Below the pieces are notes generated by a model that was given only the letters and a program-made list of their open reading frames with translations, had not been told where the DNA came from and did no database searches. The translations under genes were made by a program, and so were the position numbers. From Angustibacter luteus (lineage in GTDB: Bacteria; Actinomycetota; Actinomycetes; Actinomycetales; Angustibacteraceae): a stretch of 64,000 bases of DNA. Positions 1-8,006 of the stretch are shown here, in pieces (position 1 is the first letter of the stretch; each line of letters opens with the position of its first letter). The stretch covers positions 1 to 64,000 of the forward strand of contig NZ_BAABFP010000008.1 in NCBI RefSeq assembly GCF_039541115.1. Reading direction: 5' to 3'.

Positions 1-2144
1 GTCAGCGCCGTACCAGCCGGCACCCCGGTGTTCGACGCCCCCGGCTTACCCGCCGGCACGGGCGGCGCTGCGGCGAGGACCGTGACGTGGCGGGTGACGA
101 GCGACGCGATGTTCCCGGCCGAGTCGGTGGCGCGCAGGTCGATGGTGTGCGCACCGACCGCGAGCCCGCTGTAGCTGACCGGCGAGGTGCAGACCGTCCA
201 GCTCCCGCCGTCCAGGCGGCAGGCGAAGGTCGCGGTCTCGTTGGCGGCGAAGGTGTACTGCACCGACGTGCCCTGCTGGGACGAACCCTCCGCGGGACCG
301 GCGCTGACAGTGGTCACCGGCGCGGCCGTGTCGACCTTCCAGGACCGGGTGACCGAGGAGCCGCCGTTGCCGACGACGTCCGTGGCCGTCACGACGAGCG
401 TGTGCGCGCCGTCGGCGAGACCGCTGAAGGACACCGGGGAGGTGCACGCCTTGGCCGCGGCGGCGTCGAGCTTGCAGGACAGCGTGGCCGGCTCGTCCGT
501 GGTGACGTCGAAGGTGGCGCTGCCGGAGGTCACAGTGGCGCCTGCGGCCGGACCGGAGGTCAGGCTGAGCACCGGAGCGGCCGTGTCGACCTTCCAGGAC
601 CGGCTGACCGGGCTGCTCACGTTGCCGACCGCGTCGGCGCCGGTGACGACGAGGGTGTGCGCGCCGTCACCGAGGCCGGTCAGCGAGACCGGCGAGGTGC
701 AGGCCTTGGCAGCGGCGCCGTCCACCGTGCAGGACAGGGCGGCGGGGCCGTCGGTCGCGACGTCGAACGTCGCACCGCTGGAGGCCACGGTCGCGCCGGC
801 GGCCGGACCGGAGGTCAGGCTGAGCACCGGTGCGGTCGTGTCGACCTTCCAGGCCCGGCTGACGGCGGAGCTGACGTTGCCGACGCTGTCGGTCGCGACG
901 ACGGACAGCGTGTGCGCGCCGTCGTTCAGGCCGGTCAGCGAGACCGGCGAGGTGCACGGCGCCGCGGCGCCGCCGTCGACCACGCAGGACAGCGTGGCCG
1001 GTTCGTTGGTGGCGACGGCGAACGTCGCCGCGGCCGAGGCGGTGGTCGAGCCGGCAGCCGGACCCGAGGTCACAGCGGGCACGGGTGCCGTGGTGTCCAG
1101 CACCCAGGTGCGCGCGGCCGAGGCCACGACCTTGCCGTCCGGGGCGACCCCACGCAGCTGGAAGCTGTGCGCGCCGTCAGCGGGCTGCTGCACCGCGGTC
1201 GGGCTGGTGCAGGCGCTCCAGGCAGCGGTGTCCACGCGGCACTGGGCGGTGCCGGCGCCGGCGGCGACGAACTCGAAGGTCTGCGGGACGGTCCTGGTGC
1301 TGACGCCCTCCTGCGGGCCGGCCGTGATCGCGAGCAGCGGAGCGTCCAGCGTGCTGACGGCGGTGCTCCACAGGTTGTCGACGGAGACGACCTGGGCGTT
1401 CTTGGTGGACGAGCCCGAGAGGTAGGCGCTCAGCCCGAGGCCGCCGTTGCCCATGGCCGGGTCGGCGGCGGCGTCGGTGGCGGTCATGGTCCAGGCGGCA
1501 GGCTCGGTCGAGCCCTGCCACACCTTGGCGGCGACCTGGACCGGCGCGGAGCCGGTGACCCCGACGAGCACGTGCAGCTGGGTGCCGGGCGCGTAGGTCA
1601 GGCCGGCAACCCGCGCGGACTTGAAGGTGAGCTCCTTGGCGCCGGTGCCGTGCACCAGCGCGAGGTTCACCGAGCCGTCGGCCAGCAGGCGCAGCTTGGC
1701 GCGGTAGCCGTCGCCGTCGCTGGTGCCGCGGCCGGCCACGGTCAGGTACGTGCCACTGCCGGTCTGGGCGGTGCTCACGGACAGGTCAGCGTGGGTCAGC
1801 ACGTCACGCGACTGACCCGGCAGGAACGCCGAGTAGGTCGCGCCCGGCGTACCCGTCGCGATCCGCCCGGCGCCGCCGGAGACGGAGAAGTTCGGGGACT
1901 GGTAGTTCAGCTCCCAGGCGGCGCCGCTGTCGGCGGCGCCCCAACCCGGGGTGAGGCTGCGGGTGAAGCTGTCCTGCACGGTGCCGGTCGAGCTCGGGTT
2001 GGAACTGTCGGCCGAGGCGGTCGCGGCGGTGAGCACCTGGCCGGCCAGCGCGGCCGGGACGACCAGCGTCGCTGCCACGGCGGCGCCAGCCGCTCTACCA
2101 CAGGCGCGAAGCCTGTGTCGATGGGATGAGGGGTGTCTGGTCAT
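1..2144 (-). CDS. Large secreted repeat protein, 5' part (runs off the window)
   Basis: Only the first about 714 codons are inside the window; the gene continues beyond position 1. ATG at 2144 is chosen because a TAG lies three codons upstream in frame. Residues 1 to about 47 form an Arg-rich then hydrophobic signal peptide (AATLVVPAALAG). Residues about 55-265 are a concanavalin-like module (VQDSFTRSL, LLADGSVNLAL, LSAYLSGSS) that also closes the two giant proteins at 13500-18200 and 18338-21586. About five Ig-like repeats of 85 aa follow, each with two Cys (SC..DG, then CTSPVS) and DGAHTL..TD..GN; the Cys pairs may form disulfides. The last visible residues (GASNTGVPAGTAL) resemble the entry of a right-handed beta-helix, so the missing C-terminus may be a beta-helix. 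I infer a surface or matrix protein of the polysaccharide locus. Exact function is unknown. Confidence 0.85.
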   Translation of the reverse strand, partial: MTRHPSSHRHRLRACGRAAGAAVAATLVVPAALAGQVLTAATASADSSNPSSTGTVQDSFTRSLTPGWGAADSGAAWELNYQSPNFSVSGGAGRIATGTPGATYSAFLPGQSRDVLTHADLSVSTAQTGSGTYLTVAGRGTSDGDGYRAKLRLLADGSVNLALVHGTGAKELTFKSARVAGLTYAPGTQLHVLVGVTGSAPVQVAAKVWQGSTEPAAWTMTATDAAADPAMGNGGLGLSAYLSGSSTKNAQVVSVDNLWSTAVSTLDAPLLAITAGPQEGVSTRTVPQTFEFVAAGAGTAQCRVDTAAWSACTSPTAVQQPADGAHSFQLRGVAPDGKVVASAARTWVLDTTAPVPAVTSGPAAGSTTASAAATFAVATNEPATLSCVVDGGAAAPCTSPVSLTGLNDGAHTLSVVATDSVGNVSSAVSRAWKVDTTAPVLSLTSGPAAGATVASSGATFDVATDGPAALSCTVDGAAAKACTSPVSLTGLGDGAHTLVVTGADAVGNVSSPVSRSWKVDTAAPVLSLTSGPAAGATVTSGSATFDVTTDEPATLSCKLDAAAAKACTSPVSFSGLADGAHTLVVTATDVVGNGGSSVTRSWKVDTAAPVTTVSAGPAEGSSQQGTSVQYTFAANETATFACRLDGGSWTVCTSPVSYSGLAVGAHTIDLRATDSAGNIASLVTRHVTVLAAAPPVPAGKPGASNTGVPAGTAL
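76..1350 (-). repeat. Tandem 255-bp repeats encoding 85-aa Ig-like units
   Basis: The plus-strand string tcgaccttcc recurs at 331, 586 and 841, and a diverged copy starts near 1096, so the period is exactly 255 bp (85 codons). Flanking units at about 76-330 and 1096-1350 are more diverged. The repeats are coding and in frame. Their near-identity suggests recent expansion or recombinational homogenisation, and copy number may vary between strains. Confidence 0.8.
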
Positions 2145-2189
2145 AAATAACTAGTCGTGCGACACCGCAGGGGTCTTGAGGAGCTCTCA

Positions 2190-2205
2190 CGTGATATCGG
2201 TCACA
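2190..2205. promoter_or_regulatory. CRP/GlxR-like operator
   Basis: CGTGATATCGGTCACA matches the actinobacterial GlxR/CRP consensus TGTGA-N6-TCACA at nine of ten fixed bases. It lies 46-61 bp upstream of the ATG at 2144, in the only intergenic gap before the large repeat protein. The match is seen in the sequence. Binding by a cAMP-responsive regulator is inferred from the consensus. Confidence 0.5.
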
Positions 2206-2285
2206 TAGCGTGGCGTGTCGCTACACAAGGTGATACGTATGACGGATCTGACCCGATACGTCCGATTGCGATTCGGTGCGTGACC

Positions 2286-3248
2286 CTAGCGGTGCGACGT
2301 CGCGCGCCGAGCCCAGCGCCCGCGGACGGCAGCGAGGGCAGCGGCCACCCGCATCCGTCGAAGCCCCGCCCTGGCCCGCGCCGGTGAGGAGTACAGCCCC
2401 CGCTCGGCCCAGAAGCCGCAGAGCGCCGCACGGGCCGCGCGGTCCAGCCGCACCAGCGCGGAGCGGTGCACGGCGAAGAACGGGAGGCTGCCCGCGAGCG
2501 AGCGCTCGATCTGCCGGCGCACCCCGGCGGCGTCCGCCGCGCCCGGCCACACCGTGGGGCTGTCCGGCTGCCCGAAGGCGAACACGTCCTCGAGCGCGCG
2601 CCCCGTGGACAGCAGCCAGCCGCTGTAGAGGAAGAACTCGGTGAGCCGGTGGTCGACGAACTCGCGCTCGAATCCTCGCTCGGACCGGCCGGCGACGTCG
2701 TCCAGGAGCGCGCGCACCAGGTCCGGGCGGAGCGGGAACGGCGTCACCGTCGGAGTGAACCGGCCGACGTGCTGCGCCGGGTCCAACCCCAGGTACCGCA
2801 GGGTCTGCTCGAACGACGGAAGGTGCGGGTGGCCGTGCAGGTCGTACGCGCGGGTGCGGTCGTGACCGTCGTCGTCCCGGAAGAACCCCAGGTCGACGTC
2901 GTGCACGAGGTGGTTCTTGGCATCCAGGACGATGCAGAGGCTTCCCGTCAGCTCGGCGGCGGCTCGCAGCTTCAGCACCTGCTGCAGCCGCCAGCCGCTG
3001 GTCCGCAGGCCGTCCAGCACCGCCGGGTCCACCAGCTCCGCCGGACGCCGGAACTGCACCCGGTCCCGCAGGCCGCCGTAGTCGTGCCCGAGCCGGCGCC
3101 GCTGGCGACTGCTCAGCCCGCGCCGGGTGTTGTCGACGACCACGATCCGCCCCACCAGGTCGGGCGACAGGAAGCGGTCGAGCGAGCGCGCCTGCAGCCC
3201 GAGCATCGGCAGCTCGGGTTCATAGCAGACCGTGACGAGGTCGAGCAC
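2286..3248 (-). CDS. DUF6492-like putative glycosyltransferase
   Basis: A 320-aa protein that begins like a nucleotide-sugar-binding fold (MLDLVTVCYEPELPML, then IVVVDNTRRG) and has a DxD-like acidic patch (VHDVDLGFFRDDD). The overall layout recalls the DUF6492 family, often found in surface-polysaccharide loci. GTG at 3248 is the only reasonable start, 24 bp after the stop of the cytidylyltransferase gene, so the two are probably co-transcribed. The substrate cannot be read from the sequence. Family assignment is by recalled pattern, not a search. Confidence 0.65.
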   Translation of the reverse strand: MLDLVTVCYEPELPMLGLQARSLDRFLSPDLVGRIVVVDNTRRGLSSRQRRRLGHDYGGLRDRVQFRRPAELVDPAVLDGLRTSGWRLQQVLKLRAAAELTGSLCIVLDAKNHLVHDVDLGFFRDDDGHDRTRAYDLHGHPHLPSFEQTLRYLGLDPAQHVGRFTPTVTPFPLRPDLVRALLDDVAGRSERGFEREFVDHRLTEFFLYSGWLLSTGRALEDVFAFGQPDSPTVWPGAADAAGVRRQIERSLAGSLPFFAVHRSALVRLDRAARAALCGFWAERGLYSSPARARAGLRRMRVAAALAAVRGRWARRATSHR

Positions 3249-3272
3249 GGGTCCGCGGTCGCGATGCAGCGG

Positions 3273-3695
3273 TCAGGCCGACAGCTCGTCGAGCACCCGA
3301 CGCAGCTGCGTGCTCGAGGTGTGCGCCGTGTACGGCAGGTACACGACCTCGACGCCGACCGACGCGAAGTCCCGCTCCAGCTTGTGACCCTTCGCCGTGC
3401 CGCGCCAGTCGTCACCCTTGAAGATCACGTCGAACCTGAGCTCGCGCCAGGTGTCGAGCTTCTCCGGGACGACCTCGGCGTGGACGTCGTCGACGTACCG
3501 GCAGCTGCGGACGATCTCGAGGCGCTCGACCAGCGGGACCACCGGGGTGCGCCCCTTGGCCAGCATGGACATCTCGTCCGACACCACCCCGGCGACGAGG
3601 TGGTCGCAGAGCTCCCGCGAGGTGCGCAGGATGTTGAGGTGCCCGATGTGGAACAGGTCGTAGATCCCGGGCGCGTACCCGACACGGCGACTCAT
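3273..3695 (-). CDS. Glycerol-3-phosphate cytidylyltransferase-like (TagD family)
   Basis: A 140-aa nucleotidyltransferase expected to activate a small phosphorylated alcohol with CTP, for example to CDP-glycerol. It has the signature HIGH motif (YDLFHIGHLN, about residues 12-21), the GDDW element near residue 90 (FKGDDWRGT) and a terminal SSTQLRR like TagD's ISTT. Length is normal for TagD. ATG at 3695 is chosen over longer in-frame starts because GGAGGGGAG sits just upstream with correct spacing. The gene diverges from the BY-kinase gene, and a BldD-like box lies between them. A CDP-alcohol phosphatidyltransferase in the same locus (22359-23120) is a possible consumer of the product. The actual alcohol could also be ribitol- or another polyol-phosphate. 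Confidence 0.8.
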   Translation of the reverse strand: MSRRVGYAPGIYDLFHIGHLNILRTSRELCDHLVAGVVSDEMSMLAKGRTPVVPLVERLEIVRSCRYVDDVHAEVVPEKLDTWRELRFDVIFKGDDWRGTAKGHKLERDFASVGVEVVYLPYTAHTSSTQLRRVLDELSA

Positions 3696-3776
3696 GGGAC
3701 TCCCCTCCGACGACGAGGTCAATGCTAGGAGGGGCCGGGCGCCCATGCGGCAAGATCGCGAAAGTCGACGGGTGCG

Positions 3777-3791
3777 CTCACCCTGAGTGAC
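3777..3791. promoter_or_regulatory. BldD-like box, perfect match
   Basis: CTCACCCTGAGTGAC fits the Streptomyces BldD consensus nTnACnC(A/T)GnGTnAn at every fixed position. It sits in the 204-bp divergent gap, centred about 89 bp from the TagD-like start (3695) and about 116 bp from the BY-kinase start (3900), so it could control both. The match is directly seen; the regulator is inferred. Confidence 0.6.
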
Positions 3792-3899
3792 TGGGCTGTT
3801 CGGGGAATCGCCCCTGGCACGCCGAACGGTGTGAAACCATCGAGGTGAGCACCGACGTACCCGTCCCCCGTCCACCACCGAGCCGAGGAGCAGCAGGAC

Positions 3900-5525
3900 A
3901 TGGATCTGCGCGAGTACGTCCTGATCCTGGTCAAGAGCTGGAAGCTCTTCGTGCTCCTGGGTCTGGCGGGCATCGCCCTCGGTATGGCGCAGAACCAGAG
4001 CAGCACGCCGCAGTACAAGGCGTCCAGCACGGTCTTCTTCTCACTCTCCCAGGGCGACTCGGTCAGTGAGCTCGTCCAGGGCTCGACGTACACCCAGAAC
4101 CTCGTCACCTCCTACGCCCAGCTCGCCCGGATGCCCGTGGTGCTGGAGCCGGTGATCGAGGACCTCGGCCTGGACACCACGGCCAAGCGGCTGTCCGGCC
4201 AGGTCGCGGCCGAGGCCCCGCTGGACACGGTCCTGCTCAAGATCACCGTCACCGACTCCTCGCCCAGCCGGGCCGCCGCCGTGGCGAACGGCATCGGCCA
4301 CCAGCTCGCGGTGTCCGTCGGTCAGCTCTCGCCGAAGTCCACCGACAAGGCCGAGGCGGTGAAGGTGACGACGGTCGCCGCCGCGGACGTCCCGCGCTAC
4401 CCGTCCGCGCCGCGCACGAAGGTCAACCTGGCGGCCGGCCTGCTGGCCGGACTGGCGGCCGCCTTTGCGATCGTGGCCGTCCGTCGCCTGCTGGACAACA
4501 AGGTCCGCAGCGAGGACGACGTCCGGCGGGTCACCGACGCCCCCGTCATCGGGTCCATCGGCATGCGCCGCGGTCGGCGGCGCAGCGCGCTGGTGCTCGA
4601 CCCGACCAGCCACGACCCGCAGGTCGAGGCGTTCCGCCGGCTGCGCACCAACCTGCGCTCGCTGGACGTCGACCAGCAGCACCGGGCGCTGGTCATCACC
4701 TCCGCCCTGGCCGGCGAGGGCAAGACCACCGTGGCGCTGAACCTGGCCCGCACGCTCGCCGAGTCCGACCTGCGGGTGCTGCTCGTGGACGCCGACCTGC
4801 GCCGCCCGAGCCTCGCCGACTACCTCGGGCTGGAGGGGACGATCGGGCTGACCACCGCACTCCTGCAGAACGTCCCGCTCGAAGAGCTCATCCAGGGTTG
4901 GGGCCCCATCCACGTGCTCACCGCCGGCGAGACCGCCGTGCGCCCGAGCGAGCTGCTCGGCTCCGACGCCATGGGCCGCCTCGTCCAGCAGATGGCCCAG
5001 CTGTACGACATCGTCCTCCTGGACGGCGCGCCGCTGCTGCCGGTCACGGACTCGGCGAGCCTGGGCAAGCACACCAGCGGCGCCCTGGTCGTCGTCGACG
5101 CCCGGCGCACGCGCCGCCAGCAGTTCGCGCAGGCGGTGGCCGCTCTGGAGATCGCGTCGGTGGACGTGCACGGCGTCGTGATCAACCGGGTGTCCGGGCA
5201 CGCGGACAGCTACGGCTACTACTCCGACACGAACAAGCCGGGCCTGCGCCGGCGCTGGCTGCAGCGGCGCCAGCACCGTCGCCCCCGGACGCCTGCCCGA
5301 CCGGCTGACCCGGGCCACACCCCGCTGACCGGCGGGAACGTCCGCCCGATACCGACGCCGGCGCCGACGCCGACGCCCGCGACCGCACCGACGCCCGCGC
5401 CTGCGCCGGCGCCCGCGCCGGCCAGCGGACCGGCTCCGCTGACCCCGCCCGCCGGCCCGGCGGCCGGTGCGCCCAACCCGCACCGGCCCGCGAGCGGCGA
5501 CCCGCACGCTGCGGGACGGCGCTAG
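3900..5525 (+). CDS. Polysaccharide copolymerase / BY-type tyrosine kinase (Wzz-Wzc fusion)
   Basis: A 541-aa membrane protein that should set polysaccharide chain length and regulate export by tyrosine autophosphorylation. Residues 1 to about 195 form a Wzz domain with two membrane segments (near residues 15-32 and 178-196). The cytoplasmic kinase follows: Walker A (LAGEGKTT, about 268-276), Walker A' (VLLVDADLRRPS, about 292) and Walker B (IVLLDGAP, about 370). Instead of the usual long Tyr cluster, only SYGYY remains near residue 440, followed by a basic then Pro/Ala/Thr-rich tail (about 480-540) of hexanucleotide-type repeats. ATG at 3900 has GAGGAG upstream. It is the first gene of a three-gene plus-strand operon with the polymerase and a glycosyltransferase. 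Confidence 0.9.
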   Translation: MDLREYVLILVKSWKLFVLLGLAGIALGMAQNQSSTPQYKASSTVFFSLSQGDSVSELVQGSTYTQNLVTSYAQLARMPVVLEPVIEDLGLDTTAKRLSGQVAAEAPLDTVLLKITVTDSSPSRAAAVANGIGHQLAVSVGQLSPKSTDKAEAVKVTTVAAADVPRYPSAPRTKVNLAAGLLAGLAAAFAIVAVRRLLDNKVRSEDDVRRVTDAPVIGSIGMRRGRRRSALVLDPTSHDPQVEAFRRLRTNLRSLDVDQQHRALVITSALAGEGKTTVALNLARTLAESDLRVLLVDADLRRPSLADYLGLEGTIGLTTALLQNVPLEELIQGWGPIHVLTAGETAVRPSELLGSDAMGRLVQQMAQLYDIVLLDGAPLLPVTDSASLGKHTSGALVVVDARRTRRQQFAQAVAALEIASVDVHGVVINRVSGHADSYGYYSDTNKPGLRRRWLQRRQHRRPRTPARPADPGHTPLTGGNVRPIPTPAPTPTPATAPTPAPAPAPAPASGPAPLTPPAGPAAGAPNPHRPASGDPHAAGRR

Positions 5526-5529
5526 CGCG

Positions 5530-6930
5530 GTGCCCGCGACGCAGTCGCAGCTCCGCGAGAAGGCCCTCGGGATCGTCCTCGCCACCGAGGCGACACCCGC
5601 GGTGCGCTCCGCCGCCATCCGGTCCACCGCAGCCGGCCTCGGCGTGCCCACCCGTCAGGTGCGCCAGTGGGTGCGCGAGGCGGAGGACGACCAGGTCGTC
5701 CCGACGTGGGCCAAGATCATCGCCGTGGGGCTGCTGGTGCTGCTGGCCTGGAGCCCGCACCTGAGGAAGGACATCCCGGCACCCCTGCCGATCGAGCTGC
5801 TGCTGCTCCCCCTGTGGTGGCCGGCGACGCGCCGCGCGCCCGCCTTCGCCCCGTTGATGTGGCTGGTCGGGGTGGCGCTGGCCAGCGGGTTCTGGCTCGC
5901 TGTCTGGAACGGCTCGGACCACGCCTACACCCACGGCGGGATGATCGCCACGACCAGCCTGGTCCTGAGCGTCTTCCTCGGCGTCGGCGTCATCCTGTGG
6001 GCGCGGACCGTGCTGGGCCTGCGCTGGACCGGCGTGGCGTTCGCGGTCGGGCTCCTGATGTCGGCCGCGCAGACGGCCAGCTCGGGTCTCGCCGCGACCA
6101 ACCCGTGGAAGTTCGCCTGGTCGCTGCCGGTGACCCTGCTGCTCCTGTCGCTGCTCGCCCCGGTGCGTTCACGGCTGGTCCAGGTCCTGGCCCTGGGCGG
6201 GCTCGCCCTGAGCGGTGTCACCAACGACGCCCGCAGCTTCTTCGGCATGTGCCTGTTCACGGCCGGGCTGGTCATCTGGCAGGGCCTGCCGGCGGGTCAG
6301 CCGGGCCGGCTCCGACGCATCACCCCGGCCGTCCTGCTCGCAGGCCTGCTCGCCCTCGTCTACTGGGGCGGCACGAAGCTGTTGCTCGACGGCGCCCTCG
6401 GCTCGGGCCTGCAGGAACGGTCCCAGGCCCAGGTGCTCAAGAGCGGCTCGCTGCTGGCCGGCGGCCGGCCCGAGTGGACGGCGACCTGGCAGCTCATGCA
6501 CGAACGTCCGCTCGGCTTCGGCCTGGGCTCGGTGCCGACCAGCAGCGACATCGTCGTGGCCAAGACGGGCCTGTCGAAGGTGCTGGAGGACTACGACAGC
6601 GGCTACGTGGACAAGTTCATGTTCGGTGGCGCGTTCAAGCTGCACTCGGTGGCCGCGGACCTGTGGGTCAACCTCGGGGTGCTCGGCCTGCTGCTGGCCC
6701 TGGTGGTCGCGGTGATCCTGCTCGGCTCGCTGGTCCGCGCGCTCGCCGACCGCACCGCGTCCGCGGTCGTCATCTTCACCACGGTCGTGGCGGTCTGGTT
6801 CCTCGCGTTCGGGCCCATCGTGTCCAACCTCGGCGACATCGGCCTGGCCCTGGGGCTGACCCTGCTGGTTCGGGACGCACCGGGGTCGGGCGCACCCGGC
6901 CCCGAGCCCGCCGGCCACGGTCCCGGGTGA
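5530..6930 (+). CDS. O-antigen ligase/polymerase-like membrane protein (Wzy-type)
   Basis: About 466 aa with around ten hydrophobic segments and, in the second half, a large extracytoplasmic loop bearing the family signature (MHERPLGFGLGSVP followed by LHSVAADLWVNLGVLG). This is typical of Wzy/WaaL-type enzymes that join undecaprenyl-linked repeat units outside the membrane. The N-terminal about 55 residues are soluble and HTH-like (AAGLGVPTRQVRQWVREAE), which is unusual. I prefer GTG at 5530, 4 bp after the kinase stop. A GTG at 5467 would give 21 more residues and overlap the kinase gene. The 3' end overlaps the next gene by GTGA. Confidence 0.8.
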   Translation: MPATQSQLREKALGIVLATEATPAVRSAAIRSTAAGLGVPTRQVRQWVREAEDDQVVPTWAKIIAVGLLVLLAWSPHLRKDIPAPLPIELLLLPLWWPATRRAPAFAPLMWLVGVALASGFWLAVWNGSDHAYTHGGMIATTSLVLSVFLGVGVILWARTVLGLRWTGVAFAVGLLMSAAQTASSGLAATNPWKFAWSLPVTLLLLSLLAPVRSRLVQVLALGGLALSGVTNDARSFFGMCLFTAGLVIWQGLPAGQPGRLRRITPAVLLAGLLALVYWGGTKLLLDGALGSGLQERSQAQVLKSGSLLAGGRPEWTATWQLMHERPLGFGLGSVPTSSDIVVAKTGLSKVLEDYDSGYVDKFMFGGAFKLHSVAADLWVNLGVLGLLLALVVAVILLGSLVRALADRTASAVVIFTTVVAVWFLAFGPIVSNLGDIGLALGLTLLVRDAPGSGAPGPEPAGHGPG

Positions 6931-8006
6931 GTCCACGCCACGACGGGCGGGTCGTCGTCCTGCAGTCGTTCGGCCGCCCGCGCCCGACCACGAACCCGTA
7001 CCTGCAGCTGCTGGCCCGCTCCGTGCCGGCCGACCGGGTGCACATGCTCCCGTTCAGCTGGCGGACGGCCCTGGTCGGGCGCTGGGACGTCTTCCACGTG
7101 CACTGGCCGGACGTGCTGATCCGGGGCTCCGGTCGCGTCCGGACCATCGGCCGCCAGCTGGCCGCGCTGGCGTTGCTGCTGCGCATCCGGGTCACCGGCG
7201 CCGGACTGGTCCGCACGGTGCACAACGTGCGCCCGCACGAGGGCGGGAGTCGCCTGGAGCAGCTCGTGCTGGGCCTGTTCGACCGGTGGACCACCGCGCA
7301 GATCGAGCTCGGCCCGGTGCGGGCGCCGCAGGTCCGCGCGCCGGCCACCCTGGTGCCGCACGGCCACTACCAGGACTGGTACCGCGGCGCGGACGTGCCG
7401 GACTCGGTGCCGGGTCGACTGATGTACTTCGGCCTGATCCGGCCGTACAAGGGCGTGCTGCCCCTCGTGGGCGCGTTCCGCGAGCTGGCCGACCCGGCGC
7501 TGAGCCTGCGGGTCGCCGGGCAGGTTCCCTCGCCGCAGCTGCGGGCCGAGCTGGAGCTCGCGCTCTCGAGCACCCCCTCGGCGAGTGGCCTGCTGGAGCA
7601 CGTGGACGACGCGACGCTGGCCGCCGAGGTCGGTCACGCCGAGCTGGTCGTGCTGCCCTACCTCGAGATGGGCAACTCGGGCGCCGCCCTGCTCGCCCTG
7701 TCGCTGGGCCGTCCGGTCCTGGTCCCGGCCAGCGAGTCCACCCGGGCGCTGGCCGCTGAGGTGGGCGAAGCCTGGGTGCTGACCTACGACGGCGAGCTCG
7801 GGCCGGACATCCTGCGCCAGGGGCTCGCGCGGGCGCGCGCCGGCCACGACGCGGGAGCCACCCCGGACCTGGGCGCCCGCGAGTGGGTGGCCGCAGGACG
7901 CCGGCACGCCGACGTGTACGCGGCCGCCCCCCGGCGGGCCCGCCGCCGGGCCCGCTTCAGCGAGCCAGGATCCCCAGCAGGTCGCGGCACATCGCGGTCG
8001 ACGTGA
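6927..8006 (+). CDS. GT-B fold glycosyltransferase
   Basis: A 359-aa enzyme starting at GTG 6927, which overlaps the polymerase stop (GTGA). The N-terminal half has the acceptor-side pattern VFHVHWPDVL and RTVHNVRPHE. The C-terminal half has the donor-side pattern LMYFGLIRPYKGV and ELVVLPYLEMGNSGAALLAL, as in retaining GT4-like enzymes and some beta-mannosyltransferases. It probably adds one sugar to the lipid-linked repeat unit on the cytoplasmic face. Its last 50 bp overlap tail-to-tail with the convergent glycosyltransferase gene ending at 7957, and the basic C-terminus (PRRARRRARF) falls partly in this overlap. Sugar specificity is unknown. Confidence 0.8.
   Translation: MSPRHDGRVVVLQSFGRPRPTTNPYLQLLARSVPADRVHMLPFSWRTALVGRWDVFHVHWPDVLIRGSGRVRTIGRQLAALALLLRIRVTGAGLVRTVHNVRPHEGGSRLEQLVLGLFDRWTTAQIELGPVRAPQVRAPATLVPHGHYQDWYRGADVPDSVPGRLMYFGLIRPYKGVLPLVGAFRELADPALSLRVAGQVPSPQLRAELELALSSTPSASGLLEHVDDATLAAEVGHAELVVLPYLEMGNSGAALLALSLGRPVLVPASESTRALAAEVGEAWVLTYDGELGPDILRQGLARARAGHDAGATPDLGAREWVAAGRRHADVYAAAPRRARRRARFSEPGSPAGRGTSRST

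Noticed and set aside
331-1350. CRISPR-like periodicity
   Set aside because: The period is 255 bp, fully coding and in frame, with no short direct repeat plus unique spacers.
87-2129. Long plus-strand open frames (up to 680 aa) opposite the repeat protein
   Set aside because: They are antisense shadows caused by high GC and the 255-bp repeats; the minus-strand frame has a signal peptide, regular Cys-containing repeats and a sensible start.
5346-5460. Microsatellite or phase-variable tract in the kinase tail
   Set aside because: The Pro/Ala/Thr repeats are imperfect hexanucleotides in frame; expansion would not shift the frame, so this looks like a low-complexity linker.
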